DNA from: Bacteroidota bacterium
Lineage (GTDB): Bacteria; Bacteroidota; Bacteroidia; Chitinophagales; Chitinophagaceae
Length of the DNA: 64,000 nucleotides
NCBI GenBank assembly: GCA_016868475.1
Contig: VGGU01000001.1
Span: 57,405 to 121,404, forward strand
Reading direction: 5' to 3'
The notes below the pieces were generated by a model that was given only the letters and a program-made list of their open reading frames with translations, did no database searches and had not been told where the DNA came from. Positions within the stretch are counted from its first letter, which is position 1; every line of letters starts with the position of its first letter. This document shows positions 24,395 through 32,460 of this stretch, piece after piece. The position numbers and the translations under genes are program-made.

Positions 24395-25639
24395 TTACCC
24401 TTCCTTTCTCGGAGGTGTATTCCCACGCGGTCCGCGGGGTTGATTTTGTGGAGGGCGTTGCGGGCCACCTGGTTTGTTTCCACTGTTATTATTGCTGCGA
24501 GGGTTTCGTTGTTGTTGCTGCTGTTGTCTTTTACGTTGTGCCGCACGATCCAGTGTTTTAAGACTGAACTGTCCAACCAATTCCACAAATTCGGGCACAT
24601 CCTCTTTGGGTTTGGACGAAGTAATTTCTACTGGTTCGAGTTCTTCCGGACGAACACCTTGCTTATTGAGCTCTTTTATTTTTCTTACACGCTCCAGTGT
24701 CAACGGGTATTGTTTGTTGCTATCGGGCAACGTGTACCACATTAGATTTTTGAAAATATCTTTCTTAATCAAAAAGGCATTTCCTTTTGCAACCTGTAAT
24801 ACATCACAATTATCAGGAAAATGTTGGAGTGCATCCAAATAGGTATCCAGTTCGTAATTCAAACAACATTTGAGACGACCACATTGTCCACTCAACTTTG
24901 TTTGATTGATCGATAAATTTTGATAACGAGCCGCCGCTGTGTTGACGGATTTAAACTCTGTTAACCAGGTGCTGCAACAAAGTTCTCGACCACAACTTCC
25001 AATCCCACCTACTTTACCAGCTTCCTGTCTGGCTCCAATTTGACGCATCTCTACTTTTACCTTGAACTCCGATGCGTATACTTTAATTAATTCACGAAAA
25101 TCTACACGTCCATCGGCAATATAGAAGAAGGTGGCTTTACGACCATCCGCTTGCATTTCTACCTGGCTAATTTTCATATCCAGTCGGAGTTGCTTAGCAA
25201 TGGCCCGGCTACGAATAACTGCTTCGGGTTCCCGCGCTTTATTTTGTTTGAGTAATTCAATATCCCGATCAGTAGCTAGTCGTAAAACTTTTTTCATTTC
25301 GGGATTATCTTCCTTAACGCCTCTTTTTTTCAACTGTAAACGAACAATTTCTCCGGTGAGTGAAACCTCCCCTACATCAAATCCACCAACGCCTTCTACG
25401 GCTATCAGGTCTCCTTTTTCAAATTGCTGCAAAGAGAGATTGCGGAAAAAATCCTTACGGGTGCCTTGGCTAAAGCTTACTTCAATTGCCCGACATTGGT
25501 TGTCTGTACCTACCAATGGGAGATTATGTAACCAATCATGTGCATTCATGCGGTTGCATCCGCCTGAACTACATCCACCGTTACTTTTACATCCATTTGG
25601 TTTTCCGCCAGTTGCGGTCCCACATCCAGAACAACTCAT
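24395..25639 (-). CDS. ricT: PSP1 domain protein RicT (YaaT)
   Basis: 414 residues. The N-terminus is Cys/Gly-rich (SGCGTATGG, CSSGGCNR), then a PSP1 domain with the conserved Cys-rich core GGIGSCGRELCCSTWL and SGQCGRLKCCLNYE. RicT in Bacillus is part of a complex binding 4Fe-4S clusters that affects RNase Y and development; its role in Bacteroidota is not known. The last 70 residues are a low-complexity Gln/Asn/Gly/Pro tail. It starts four bases inside the end of holB (ATGA overlap), a link seen in many genomes. Confidence 0.9.
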   Translation of the reverse strand: MSCSGCGTATGGKPNGCKSNGGCSSGGCNRMNAHDWLHNLPLVGTDNQCRAIEVSFSQGTRKDFFRNLSLQQFEKGDLIAVEGVGGFDVGEVSLTGEIVRLQLKKRGVKEDNPEMKKVLRLATDRDIELLKQNKAREPEAVIRSRAIAKQLRLDMKISQVEMQADGRKATFFYIADGRVDFRELIKVYASEFKVKVEMRQIGARQEAGKVGGIGSCGRELCCSTWLTEFKSVNTAAARYQNLSINQTKLSGQCGRLKCCLNYELDTYLDALQHFPDNCDVLQVAKGNAFLIKKDIFKNLMWYTLPDSNKQYPLTLERVRKIKELNKQGVRPEELEPVEITSSKPKEDVPEFVELVGQFSLKTLDRAAQRKRQQQQQQRNPRSNNNSGNKPGGPQRPPQNQPRGPRGNTPPRKEG

Positions 25640-26781
25640 TCTAACAAAAGTACGGTATTGTCCTGAATGATATGGTAGAGCTTGATTGTCAATGCATGAA
25701 AGAGAATCTTGGCGTTTGCATTTCTCTCAACATGATAATGTGCTTGGTCAATCTCACGCATCATGGCTTCTTGTTGCTCAAAACCGGCAATTCGATTTAA
25801 TCGGGCTGCAAAATCCTTTTCTGTATCGCTGATCAGTAAATTTTCTCCTTGAATCCTATAATGAACCGCTTGCTCCAATAAATGATTGAAGTAGCGTAAA
25901 AATTGTTTTTGTTTCTCTCTTCCTAGTTTGGCAATTTCTTCCACCCATTTTGTTTGTGCAACCGGACCGGTCTTTAAAATGGAATTCAACCAAGTTCTAA
26001 TCAGCTCTTGCCAGTCTTCTTCGGCATGCTGCGTCAACAGTAAGGCCTCTCGATAATTTCCATCAGCCAGTGCCGCTAATTGACCGGCAATTGCTGGGGC
26101 GGTTTTATTGTTGAGGACCAATGCCTTTTCAATATCCGCGGTTTTCAACGGGGGAACTTTGATGAGTTGGCAACGACTCACAATGGTAGAAAGTATTCCG
26201 CTCTCATTTTCACTTACTAATAACAAGAGTGTTTGCGGAGGGGGTTCTTCAATCAATTTGAGCAGTTTGTTCCCTTCGTTCCCTAGCAATTCAGGCAACC
26301 AAAGTATCAATATTTTCCAGGGGCTCTCAAAGCTTTTTAAACTTAGTTTTCGCAATACATCTTTACACTCTTCGGCTGTAATTTTTCCCTGACTGTTATC
26401 TTTTTCTTTGATCAATTCAATCCAGTCAAAGAGATTTCCGTAAGGGTGTTGCGTAATAAACTCTCGCCACTCTTTTATAAAATCAGCGGCAATGGGTTTT
26501 TCGCCAGGTTTTTTTGTAACAGTTGGATACGAAAAATGAATATCAGGATGAACCAATTCACTGGCTTTTTTACAAGCAGGACAAACTCCACAAGGTGCAG
26601 CAAGGTTAGCAACCGCTGCTTTTTCGCAAACCAAATATTGTGCAAACGAAATAGCAAGCGGCAATGCGCCTACACCTTCCTTTCCAAGAAAAAGTAAGGC
26701 ATGACTAAGTCGGTTTTGTAATACCAACTCAGTAAATTGTTTTTTTAGTGGCTCCTGACCAATCAGTGCATCCCAGTTCAT
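25636..26781 (-). CDS. holB: DNA polymerase III subunit delta-prime
   Basis: 381 residues of the clamp-loader AAA+ fold. GQEPLKKQF at the N-terminus, HALLFLGKEGVGALPLA in place of a functional Walker A (no Lys-Ser/Thr, as usual for delta-prime), a four-Cys zinc module around CGVCPACKK, and SRCQLIKVPPL for the SRC motif. The subunit opens the sliding clamp with delta and tau. It has two alternative hairpins directly before its ATG and overlaps ricT. Confidence 0.9.
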   Translation of the reverse strand: MNWDALIGQEPLKKQFTELVLQNRLSHALLFLGKEGVGALPLAISFAQYLVCEKAAVANLAAPCGVCPACKKASELVHPDIHFSYPTVTKKPGEKPIAADFIKEWREFITQHPYGNLFDWIELIKEKDNSQGKITAEECKDVLRKLSLKSFESPWKILILWLPELLGNEGNKLLKLIEEPPPQTLLLLVSENESGILSTIVSRCQLIKVPPLKTADIEKALVLNNKTAPAIAGQLAALADGNYREALLLTQHAEEDWQELIRTWLNSILKTGPVAQTKWVEEIAKLGREKQKQFLRYFNHLLEQAVHYRIQGENLLISDTEKDFAARLNRIAGFEQQEAMMREIDQAHYHVERNANAKILFHALTIKLYHIIQDNTVLLLE

Positions 26782-26792
26782 GCTTGGCGAAT

Positions 26793-26826
26793 GTAGGGTT
26801 TCCCTACCCTAAATCAAAGGGCAGGG
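26793..26826 (-). promoter_or_regulatory. Mutually exclusive hairpins before holB
   Basis: On the minus strand three segments follow one another: CCCTGCCCT, AGGGTAGGG and CCCTAC. Segment 2 can pair with segment 1 over 9 bp (one G.U) or, through GTAGGG, with segment 3 over 6 bp with an AAA loop. The first pairing has an A/C mismatch on the plus strand, so the fold fits a minus-strand RNA. There is no T tail, so it may act on translation of holB, 11 bases away. Confidence 0.4.
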
Positions 26827-26844
26827 TCCTTCAAATATCACAAC

Positions 26845-27366
26845 TTATTGTAGTCGGCTTGTAATCTCCTCGCTAAGTGGGGAGGTGCGAGGAGAAAAAG
26901 TTGCAATGAGTTCTCCTTTTTCGTCCAGTAAAAATTTTCCAAAGTTCCAGGTTACAGGGTCGTCCAATTTTTTGGCCTTTGCCTGCTCCTTGAGGTATTT
27001 ATAAATTGGATGAACATTACTTCCTTTTACAGAAATCTTTGCAGCCATTGGAAAACTAACGCCGTAATTGCGCTTACAAAATGCACTGATCTCTTCGTTA
27101 GAACCAGGCTCCTGTCTCAGGAAATTATTAGCAGGAAAACCAACTATCACTAGTTTTTTCCCGTAGGTTTTGTACAGTTGCTCGAGCCCTTGGTACTGTG
27201 GAGTTAGGCCGCATTTAGAGGCCGTATTTACAATCAATATTTTCTTGCCTTTGAAGCTGGCAAAGTCAATGGTATTCCCCTCCAAATCGGGTACGGAAAA
27301 TTGATAAATAGAATTTGCTGTATTTAGCATAAAAAGGGTAGCGATTAAAGCTAAGATAAGTTTCAT
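26845..27366 (-). CDS. Glutathione peroxidase family protein (Cys type)
   Basis: 173 residues from ATG 27366, with a hydrophobic N-terminus ending in NTANS that looks like a signal peptide, so probably periplasmic. Thioredoxin-fold peroxidase motifs: NTASKCGLTPQY with peroxidatic Cys52 (no selenocysteine), GFPANNFLRQEPGSNEEI with the Gln-region, and VTWNFGKFLLD with Trp and Asn. Such bacterial enzymes usually use thioredoxin, not glutathione. The track's start is six codons earlier at a non-ATG codon. Confidence 0.92.
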   Translation of the reverse strand: MKLILALIATLFMLNTANSIYQFSVPDLEGNTIDFASFKGKKILIVNTASKCGLTPQYQGLEQLYKTYGKKLVIVGFPANNFLRQEPGSNEEISAFCKRNYGVSFPMAAKISVKGSNVHPIYKYLKEQAKAKKLDDPVTWNFGKFLLDEKGELIATFSPRTSPLSEEITSRLQ

Positions 27367-27404
27367 GAGAAAAAGTTTGAGCAATACAATTTACTAAAAA
27401 ATGA

Positions 27405-28103
27405 TTAACGACTACTATAACAAACACTGGCTATCCATAACCTTCGATCACCCTCTTGCAACAGAGCTTGACCACAGGCTTCCAGTGTAGCGCCAGTAGT
27501 AATTACATCGTCAACCAGCAATATGTTTTTATATTTCAATTGGGGGGCAGGCAATGCTTCAAATACTTCCTGCATATTTTTCCATCGCTCAGTGCGGTCT
27601 TTTTTGGTTTGGGTACTTCGCTCGGCATTTCTCCGAAGCAAGTTTGTACAAACGGGCAGTCCGGTTACGGCAGCAATACCTTGGCAAATAAGGGTAGCCT
27701 GATTAAACCCTCTACTTCTTTCTTTGGAAGGATGAAGGGGAACCGGAACCAAAACATCCACTTGAAAGCGACCATTGTTTTTAAGTGCTGCACCCAATAA
27801 ACTTCCCAACTGAATTCCTAAGGCTTGATTGCCTCTGTATTTTAATTCATGTAGCAATGCTTGCACTATGGAGTTCTGCGAATAAAAAAAGAGACTGGTG
27901 GCTGCCTGTACCGGCGTTCGTCCCCAAAAAATTTTTTCTACGGGATTATCAGCTTGTTCTGTAAAATGAGTCTGAGGGAGTTGGTGTAAACAACGTAAAC
28001 AGATTTCAGTTTGTTGACTCAATCGATCTGCGCCACACCCTGCACAATAATGCGGATAAAAAAGACAGGCAGCCGCCTCTGCCCACTTAGTTAATAAACC
28101 CAC
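27405..28103 (-). CDS. comF: ComF family phosphoribosyltransferase-like protein
   Basis: 232 residues from GTG 28103. N-terminal zinc-like finger (CLFYPHYCAGCG then CLRCL) followed by a PRTase domain with LVPVPLHPSKERSRGFNQA and the PRPP loop ILLVDDVITTGAT. ComF relatives are needed for DNA uptake, acting in the cytosol on incoming strands. The track begins at a TTG inside radA; the GTG is seven bases after the radA stop, which fits an operon. comEC lies 14 kb away. Confidence 0.9.
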   Translation of the reverse strand: MGLLTKWAEAAACLFYPHYCAGCGADRLSQQTEICLRCLHQLPQTHFTEQADNPVEKIFWGRTPVQAATSLFFYSQNSIVQALLHELKYRGNQALGIQLGSLLGAALKNNGRFQVDVLVPVPLHPSKERSRGFNQATLICQGIAAVTGLPVCTNLLRRNAERSTQTKKDRTERWKNMQEVFEALPAPQLKYKNILLVDDVITTGATLEACGQALLQEGDRRLWIASVCYSSR

Positions 28104-28110
28104 GGCTATA

Positions 28111-29502
28111 TTATCTTTCGAATAAGTAACGATAGAGTTCCTCGACCCGGGCAAGCGCCACTACTTCAATACCGCTTTGTTTGGAAGCTGGTCGGTTCTT
28201 TTTCTCTTTGTAATTATAACGGGAAACAATAATTTTTTCAAAGCCCAATTTGGCAGCTTCGGCAATTCGCTGTTCAATTCGGTTAACTGCTCTTATTTCG
28301 CCACTCAATCCTACCTCACCGGCAAAACAAATGGAGGAGGGGAGAGGGATATCCTCGTAAGAGGAAAGTAACGCACACAAAACGGCTAGATCAATGGAGG
28401 GATCTTCCACCTTGAGTCCTCCGGCAATATTCAGGAACACATCTTTATTGCCAAATTGAAAGCCGCCTCTTTTTTCCAGCACAGCTAATAATAATTGTAA
28501 ACGTCGCAGATCAAACCCACTCACTGTTCGCTGCGGTGTACCGTAAACGGACTGAGTAACCAATGCTTGCACCTCGATCAATAATGGCCGCATTCCTTCA
28601 AGGGTTGCAGCAATTGCAATTCCACTGAGTGCTTCTTCTTTTTGTGTAAGTAATATTTCACTGGGGTTAAGCACACCGCGCATACCGGTTTCGTTCATCT
28701 CATAAATGCCTAACTCGGCAGCACTCCCAAAACGATTCTTGAGTGTACGCAGTATCCGGTAAGCATAGTGTCTGTCCCCTTCAAATTGCAGGACCGTGTC
28801 TACCATATGCTCCAATACTTTGGGACCTGCAATCTGTCCTTCTTTAGTAATATGGCCAATCAGAAATACGGGTGTGTTGGTTTCTTTAGCAAATCGTTGA
28901 AATTCTGCTGCACATTCTCTGATCTGAGATACCGATCCTGCTGATGCATCCAGGAAAGGAGTTTGTAGCGTTTGAATTGAATCAACAATGATCAATCCCG
29001 GTTTTAATTTTTTTATTTCCTGAAAAATTACACTGGTGTTGGTTTCTGTCAATAAATAAAAATCCGGATTTTGCAATTGTAAACGATCAGCTCTCATCTT
29101 TATCTGTTGCTCACTTTCTTCGCCACTGATATAAAGCACAGAAACATTTTTTAACCAAAGTCCTGTTTGTAAAAACAAGGTTGACTTTCCAATACCTGGT
29201 TCTCCGGCAACCAATATCAAACTTCCTTGCACAATTCCACCGCCGAGTACACGATTCAATTCTGCATCACCCGTTACCATTCGTCGCTCCTGATTACTTT
29301 TAACCTGATCAAGCGTGGTGATTTTTCCTTTTCTTTTTTCTTCTCCATATGCAGACCAATCCTGCTGATCCTTTGCATTGTCTTTGTGAACTATTTCTTC
29401 TACATAACTATTCCATATGCCACATCCGGGACATTGACCCAACCACTTTACGCTTTGATGACCGCAGTGTTGGCAGAAAAACATTTTTTTAGTTTTATTC
29501 AT
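28111..29502 (-). CDS. radA: DNA repair protein RadA (Sms)
   Basis: 463 residues from ATG 29502. N-terminal zinc finger CQHCGHQ...CPGCGIW, RecA-like core with Walker A GEPGIGKSTLF, KNRFG motif (KNRFGSAAELG), and a C-terminal Lon-like domain with the pattern GGLKVEDPSIDLAVLCALLSS. RadA is a helicase for branch migration in recombination. comF follows after seven bases. The start is immediately preceded by a terminator-like hairpin and a run of T, with only four bases between the T run and the ATG. Confidence 0.95.
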   Translation of the reverse strand: MNKTKKMFFCQHCGHQSVKWLGQCPGCGIWNSYVEEIVHKDNAKDQQDWSAYGEEKRKGKITTLDQVKSNQERRMVTGDAELNRVLGGGIVQGSLILVAGEPGIGKSTLFLQTGLWLKNVSVLYISGEESEQQIKMRADRLQLQNPDFYLLTETNTSVIFQEIKKLKPGLIIVDSIQTLQTPFLDASAGSVSQIRECAAEFQRFAKETNTPVFLIGHITKEGQIAGPKVLEHMVDTVLQFEGDRHYAYRILRTLKNRFGSAAELGIYEMNETGMRGVLNPSEILLTQKEEALSGIAIAATLEGMRPLLIEVQALVTQSVYGTPQRTVSGFDLRRLQLLLAVLEKRGGFQFGNKDVFLNIAGGLKVEDPSIDLAVLCALLSSYEDIPLPSSICFAGEVGLSGEIRAVNRIEQRIAEAAKLGFEKIIVSRYNYKEKKNRPASKQSGIEVVALARVEELYRYLFER

Positions 29503-29506
29503 ACTT

Positions 29507-29545
29507 AAAAAAATGAAAAGGGCCAATCTTTCGACTGACCCTTTT
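29507..29545 (-). terminator. Terminator-like hairpin directly before radA
   Basis: Minus-strand AAAAGGGTCA and TGGCCCTTTT pair over 10 bp with one U.G wobble that is a C/A mismatch on the plus strand, so only the minus-strand RNA folds fully. CA and seven T follow, then AAGT and the radA ATG. Either it ends an upstream leader or small RNA, or radA is controlled by read-through. Confidence 0.55.
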
Positions 29546-29559
29546 ACTTACTAACCCAT
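29545..29559 (+). repeat. 15-base element, copy 2 (TACTTACTAACCCAT)
   Basis: Identical to minus-strand 13058-13044. On this strand it directly follows the hairpin described at 29516-29545 and is continued by TAAATTC. On the minus strand it is the upstream flank of the radA hairpin. Confidence 0.5.
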
Positions 29560-29858
29560 TAAATTCTTCTGCTAAATTAGCAAGTGGGGGGTAATTTTTA
29601 AAAAAAAATTTAGGGATTGTGCATAACTTTTGAGTTCTTACACCCGGTTGACAGGGGGGATAAATGGGGGAAAGAAACATATCTAATATATTGATAATCA
29701 ATAATAAAAAATCAATTTATTTACAACCGATCTGGGGGTAACCCTCGCCTTAAAATAATTTTTACCCCTTTTTGAATGACAAAAAGGCGCATATAAATGA
29801 GGGTGAGCCAGTGGCGACAAATTTGTAGTAATATTGAGTACTAAAATATTCAATTTAC

Positions 29859-30551
29859 ATGACCAACGAAATTATGTTTGTCTCCATTCTGTTCCTGGGG
29901 ATCAGCTTTTTGGTGTCTTCCATCTTAAAAGGGAAGTTTAGCCGTTACAGTAAGCTTCAATTATCTAAAGGCCTGTCAGGCAAGGAGATAGCTGAGAAAA
30001 TGCTGCGTGAAAACGGTATTTATGACGTATCCGTAACCTCTGTGGAAGGGTTTCTTTCCGATCACTATAATCCGCTCAATAAAACGGTAAACCTGAGCCC
30101 GGATGTTTACCACGGCGTTTCTGTTTCAGCTGCTGCCGTTGCCGCCCATGAATGTGGCCACGCTGTACAACATGCAACAGCCTATGGACCCTTGGTTTTC
30201 AGAAGCCGCATGGTACCTGTTGTTCAGTTTAGCTCTACCATTGTTAATTGGGTATTGATGGCCGGCATCATTATGTTGGCAGTAAGCAATAATGCAACGG
30301 TATTGTTGATTGGTATCATCATGATGTCTCTTACGGTTTTATTTAGTTTAATCACTCTGCCTGTAGAATTTGACGCCAGCAAGCGTGCTCTGGCATGGCT
30401 GGAACAAACCAATGTTACCAACTCAGAGGAATATCCATTGGCAAAAGACGCATTGAAATGGGCCGCTACTACTTATGTTGTGGCTGCACTTGCTGCGGTG
30501 GTTACGCTGATTCAGTATATCATGATTTACCTGAACAATCGCGAACGTTAG
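29859..30551 (+). CDS. YugP-family neutral zinc metallopeptidase
   Basis: 230 residues. N-terminal membrane helix (6-23), then the YugP/PF04298 core with DHYNPLNKTVNLSPDVYHG and the zinc motif HECGH (His97, Glu98, His101 in AAAVAAHECGHAVQH), followed by three further membrane helices (about 127-150, 155-172, 205-225). Substrates are unknown. It stands alone: divergent from radA and convergent with RNase E/G after ten bases. Confidence 0.9.
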   Translation: MTNEIMFVSILFLGISFLVSSILKGKFSRYSKLQLSKGLSGKEIAEKMLRENGIYDVSVTSVEGFLSDHYNPLNKTVNLSPDVYHGVSVSAAAVAAHECGHAVQHATAYGPLVFRSRMVPVVQFSSTIVNWVLMAGIIMLAVSNNATVLLIGIIMMSLTVLFSLITLPVEFDASKRALAWLEQTNVTNSEEYPLAKDALKWAATTYVVAALAAVVTLIQYIMIYLNNRER

Positions 30552-30561
30552 TATAATTGTT

Positions 30562-32118
30562 TCAGGAGAGTTTTATCTCTTCTTCGTTCTTATCAAAAAA
30601 ACGATATTCGGTCAGATGATAGGAACTGTCTGCAAGGACAGTTGTTTTCTGACCGAATTTTTTATTCCATAAGGAGATCTTGGTTTTCCAAAACCAACCT
30701 TTAGTCAGGTAAGCGTAGAGAATAGGATGAACAACTAATTTGAGTTGTTGATGCTTATGGGTAATTAGATAACTTAAGTTCTTTTCTATCTCATCTTCCA
30801 GCAATAAGGTTGAAGCAATTTTTCCGGTACCATTACAAGTAGGACAAGCTTCTTGCGTGTTGATGATTACCTCTGGCTTCATGCGTTGACGGGTAATTTG
30901 CATGATGCCAAATTTTGAAATAGGAAGTACGGTGTGCTTGGCCCGATCCTGAGATAAGCACTCTTCCATTTTATCATGAAGTTTGCGTTTGTTTTCCGGC
31001 AACTTCATATCAATAAAATCTACTACAATAATGCCACCCAGGTCGCGTAAGCGTAATTGACGTGCAATTTCCTCCGCAGCCTCAAGATTTGTTTCCAGCG
31101 AATTTTGTTCCTGATTACTTCCTACGCTTTTATAGCCACTGTTTACATCAATAACATGCAGGGCTTCGGTGTGTTCAATTATGATATAAGCGCCACTATC
31201 CAGATTTACGGTTTTCCCAAACGCAGATTTTACTTGCTTGGTAATTCCATAAGTATCATAAATAGAAGAATCACTCCCATAATAGGAAACAATTTCTTCT
31301 TTTTCAGGAGCTATGCGTTGGATATAACTTTTAGTATCGTTGTAAAGCGTTTTATCATTGATTTCAATTCGGTTAAATTCTGCATTGAGTAAGTCGCGCA
31401 GAATGCTTGTGGTTTTGGTTTGTTCACTCAGAATTTTTGCAGGAGGAACAGCTCCTTTTAAATTCTGTTGAATGGTTGTCCAGGTGGCCGTGAGTGTAGC
31501 CAGGTCTTCGTGCAGGTCTGCTGTTTTTTTGCCTTCGGCAGCTGTACGAACTATAACCCCAAAATTCTTAGGTTTAATAGCTTCGATCAGTTTTTGCAAA
31601 CGCTTTCTTTCCTCAGACGAGTGTATTTTTCGGGATACGGCCACTACATTATTAAATGGAGTCAATACCACAAATCGGCCGGGTAGTGAAATTTCACAAC
31701 TCAAACGGGGTCCTTTAGCAGCGATGGGTTCTTTTAAAATTTGCACCAGCACGGAAGGTTTTCCGTTCATCACTTCGCTGATTTTTCCTGTTTTTAAAAT
31801 TTCAGGCTCAACGGTAAACTTGCTAAAGTCCAATCCTTTCTCACTTTGATCGTTCACGGAAAATTGAGTGAACTTCAACAGCGATTTGATGTAAGGGCTG
31901 AGGTCTGTATAGTGGAGAAAGGCGTCTTTTTCAAACCCTACATCCACGAAGGCAGCATTTAAGCCGGGAATTAGTTTTTTTACCTTTCCAAGGTAGAGGT
32001 CGCCCACTGCGAAACGGGCATCGCTTTTCTCGTTATGAAGTTCAACGAGTTTCTTATCCTCAAGCAAGGCTATTTCCACACCTTGCCCGGTGACATTGAT
32101 GATTAATTCTTTGTTCAT
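30562..32118 (-). CDS. rng: Ribonuclease E/G family protein
   Basis: 518 residues, RNase G-like in length. N-terminal S1 domain (about 37-130: VGDLYLGKVKKLIPGLNAAFVDVGFEKDAFLHYTDL in pieces), the catalytic DNase I-like domain with metal ligands in HVIDVNSG and DLGGIIVVDFIDM, and the Zn-link CPTCNGTG. It cuts single-stranded AU-rich RNA for rRNA processing and mRNA decay. No C-terminal degradosome scaffold is present. It follows the 31-residue gene and a structured 190-base leader, in the conserved HU-TPR-rng neighbourhood of Bacteroidota. Confidence 0.95.
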   Translation of the reverse strand: MNKELIINVTGQGVEIALLEDKKLVELHNEKSDARFAVGDLYLGKVKKLIPGLNAAFVDVGFEKDAFLHYTDLSPYIKSLLKFTQFSVNDQSEKGLDFSKFTVEPEILKTGKISEVMNGKPSVLVQILKEPIAAKGPRLSCEISLPGRFVVLTPFNNVVAVSRKIHSSEERKRLQKLIEAIKPKNFGVIVRTAAEGKKTADLHEDLATLTATWTTIQQNLKGAVPPAKILSEQTKTTSILRDLLNAEFNRIEINDKTLYNDTKSYIQRIAPEKEEIVSYYGSDSSIYDTYGITKQVKSAFGKTVNLDSGAYIIIEHTEALHVIDVNSGYKSVGSNQEQNSLETNLEAAEEIARQLRLRDLGGIIVVDFIDMKLPENKRKLHDKMEECLSQDRAKHTVLPISKFGIMQITRQRMKPEVIINTQEACPTCNGTGKIASTLLLEDEIEKNLSYLITHKHQQLKLVVHPILYAYLTKGWFWKTKISLWNKKFGQKTTVLADSSYHLTEYRFFDKNEEEIKLS

Positions 32119-32186
32119 TACAGCTTGGGTACTGTATTACCTATGGATCCTGACCCACTAATGGTTATGGGCAGGGGCGGTAAACA

Positions 32187-32275
32187 CCGGCTGACTATAT
32201 ACGCAATTGCGTAAACGGCTACAATGTTCGAGAACAGTATCGAATAAATAGTCGGAAACAACCGGAGACTGAAAA
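32187..32275 (-). promoter_or_regulatory. Structured leader upstream of RNase E/G
   Basis: On the minus strand GACTAT (32253-32248) pairs with ATAGTC (32198-32193) and encloses two hairpins: TTCGA-N8-TCGAA (32244-32227) and TACGC-AATT-GCGTA (32213-32200, a 14-base perfect palindrome). The region holds no ORF. A three-way junction in front of an RNase E/G gene suggests an autoregulatory leader, as known for E. coli rne; this is inference. Confidence 0.4.
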
Positions 32276-32282
32276 CAAAAAG

Positions 32283-32311
32283 TAAGTACCGGGCCAAGAA
32301 GGCCCGATTAC
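32283..32311 (-). terminator. Terminator of the 31-residue basic protein gene
   Basis: CGGGCC and GGCCCG pair with a 5-base loop, extended by AAGTA/TACTT, directly after the TAA stop; the minus-strand tail is ACTTTTTGTTTTC. The descending arm contains TACTTACT, the first eight bases of the 15-base element. Confidence 0.75.
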
Positions 32312-32407
32312 TTATTTGTTTCTTTTCTTATGACGATTTTTTCTCAGTCTTTTTTTACGCTTGTGCGTCGCAATCTTATGACGCTTCCTCTTTTTACCAC
32401 AAGGCAT
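32312..32407 (-). CDS. AURKAIP1/COX24 domain small ribosome-associated protein (too short for ORF track)
   Basis: 31 residues starting MPCGKKRKRHKIATHKRKK and ending in RNK, with 20 Lys/Arg/His-rich positions. The KIATHKRKKRLRKNRHK pattern is the AURKAIP1/COX24 (mS38-like) family, which in Bacteroidota occurs as a stand-alone tiny protein and has been seen in Flavobacterium ribosome structures. It lies between the TPR gene and RNase E/G and has its own terminator. The short length and the lack of other coding support lower confidence slightly, but the sequence is characteristic. Confidence 0.9.
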   Translation of the reverse strand: MPCGKKRKRHKIATHKRKKRLRKNRHKKRNK

Positions 32408-32460
32408 ACCAGAAATTTTTTTATTTGTTAAAAATTAGTTTTCAATTTGTTTTGGAACTA

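Larger units (their letters stand above)
29503..29858. other. 356-bp intergenic region between radA and the zinc peptidase gene
   Basis: The only gap above 300 bp, between two divergent genes. From left to right it holds the radA-proximal hairpin and T tail, the second copy of the 15-base element, a palindrome TGCTAAATTAGCA, four runs of five or six G on the plus strand (about 29585-29590, 29656-29661, 29667-29671, 29733-29737), an 8-bp hairpin CCTTTTTG/CAAAAAGG at 29767-29787 and a TAATATTG box (29831-29838) that may be the promoter of the peptidase. No ORF or tRNA is supported. Confidence 0.6.

Noticed and set aside
24440-25670. Several plus-strand ORFs antisense to ricT
   Set aside because: Cys/Ser-rich translations of the opposite strand of ricT; no family recognised and no promoter box.
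32119-32282. Possible signal-recognition-particle RNA (GGTCAGGATCC on the minus strand)
   Set aside because: The GTCAGG stretch recalls SRP domain IV, but the conserved GGAA tetraloop and the opposite AGCAGCC side are missing.
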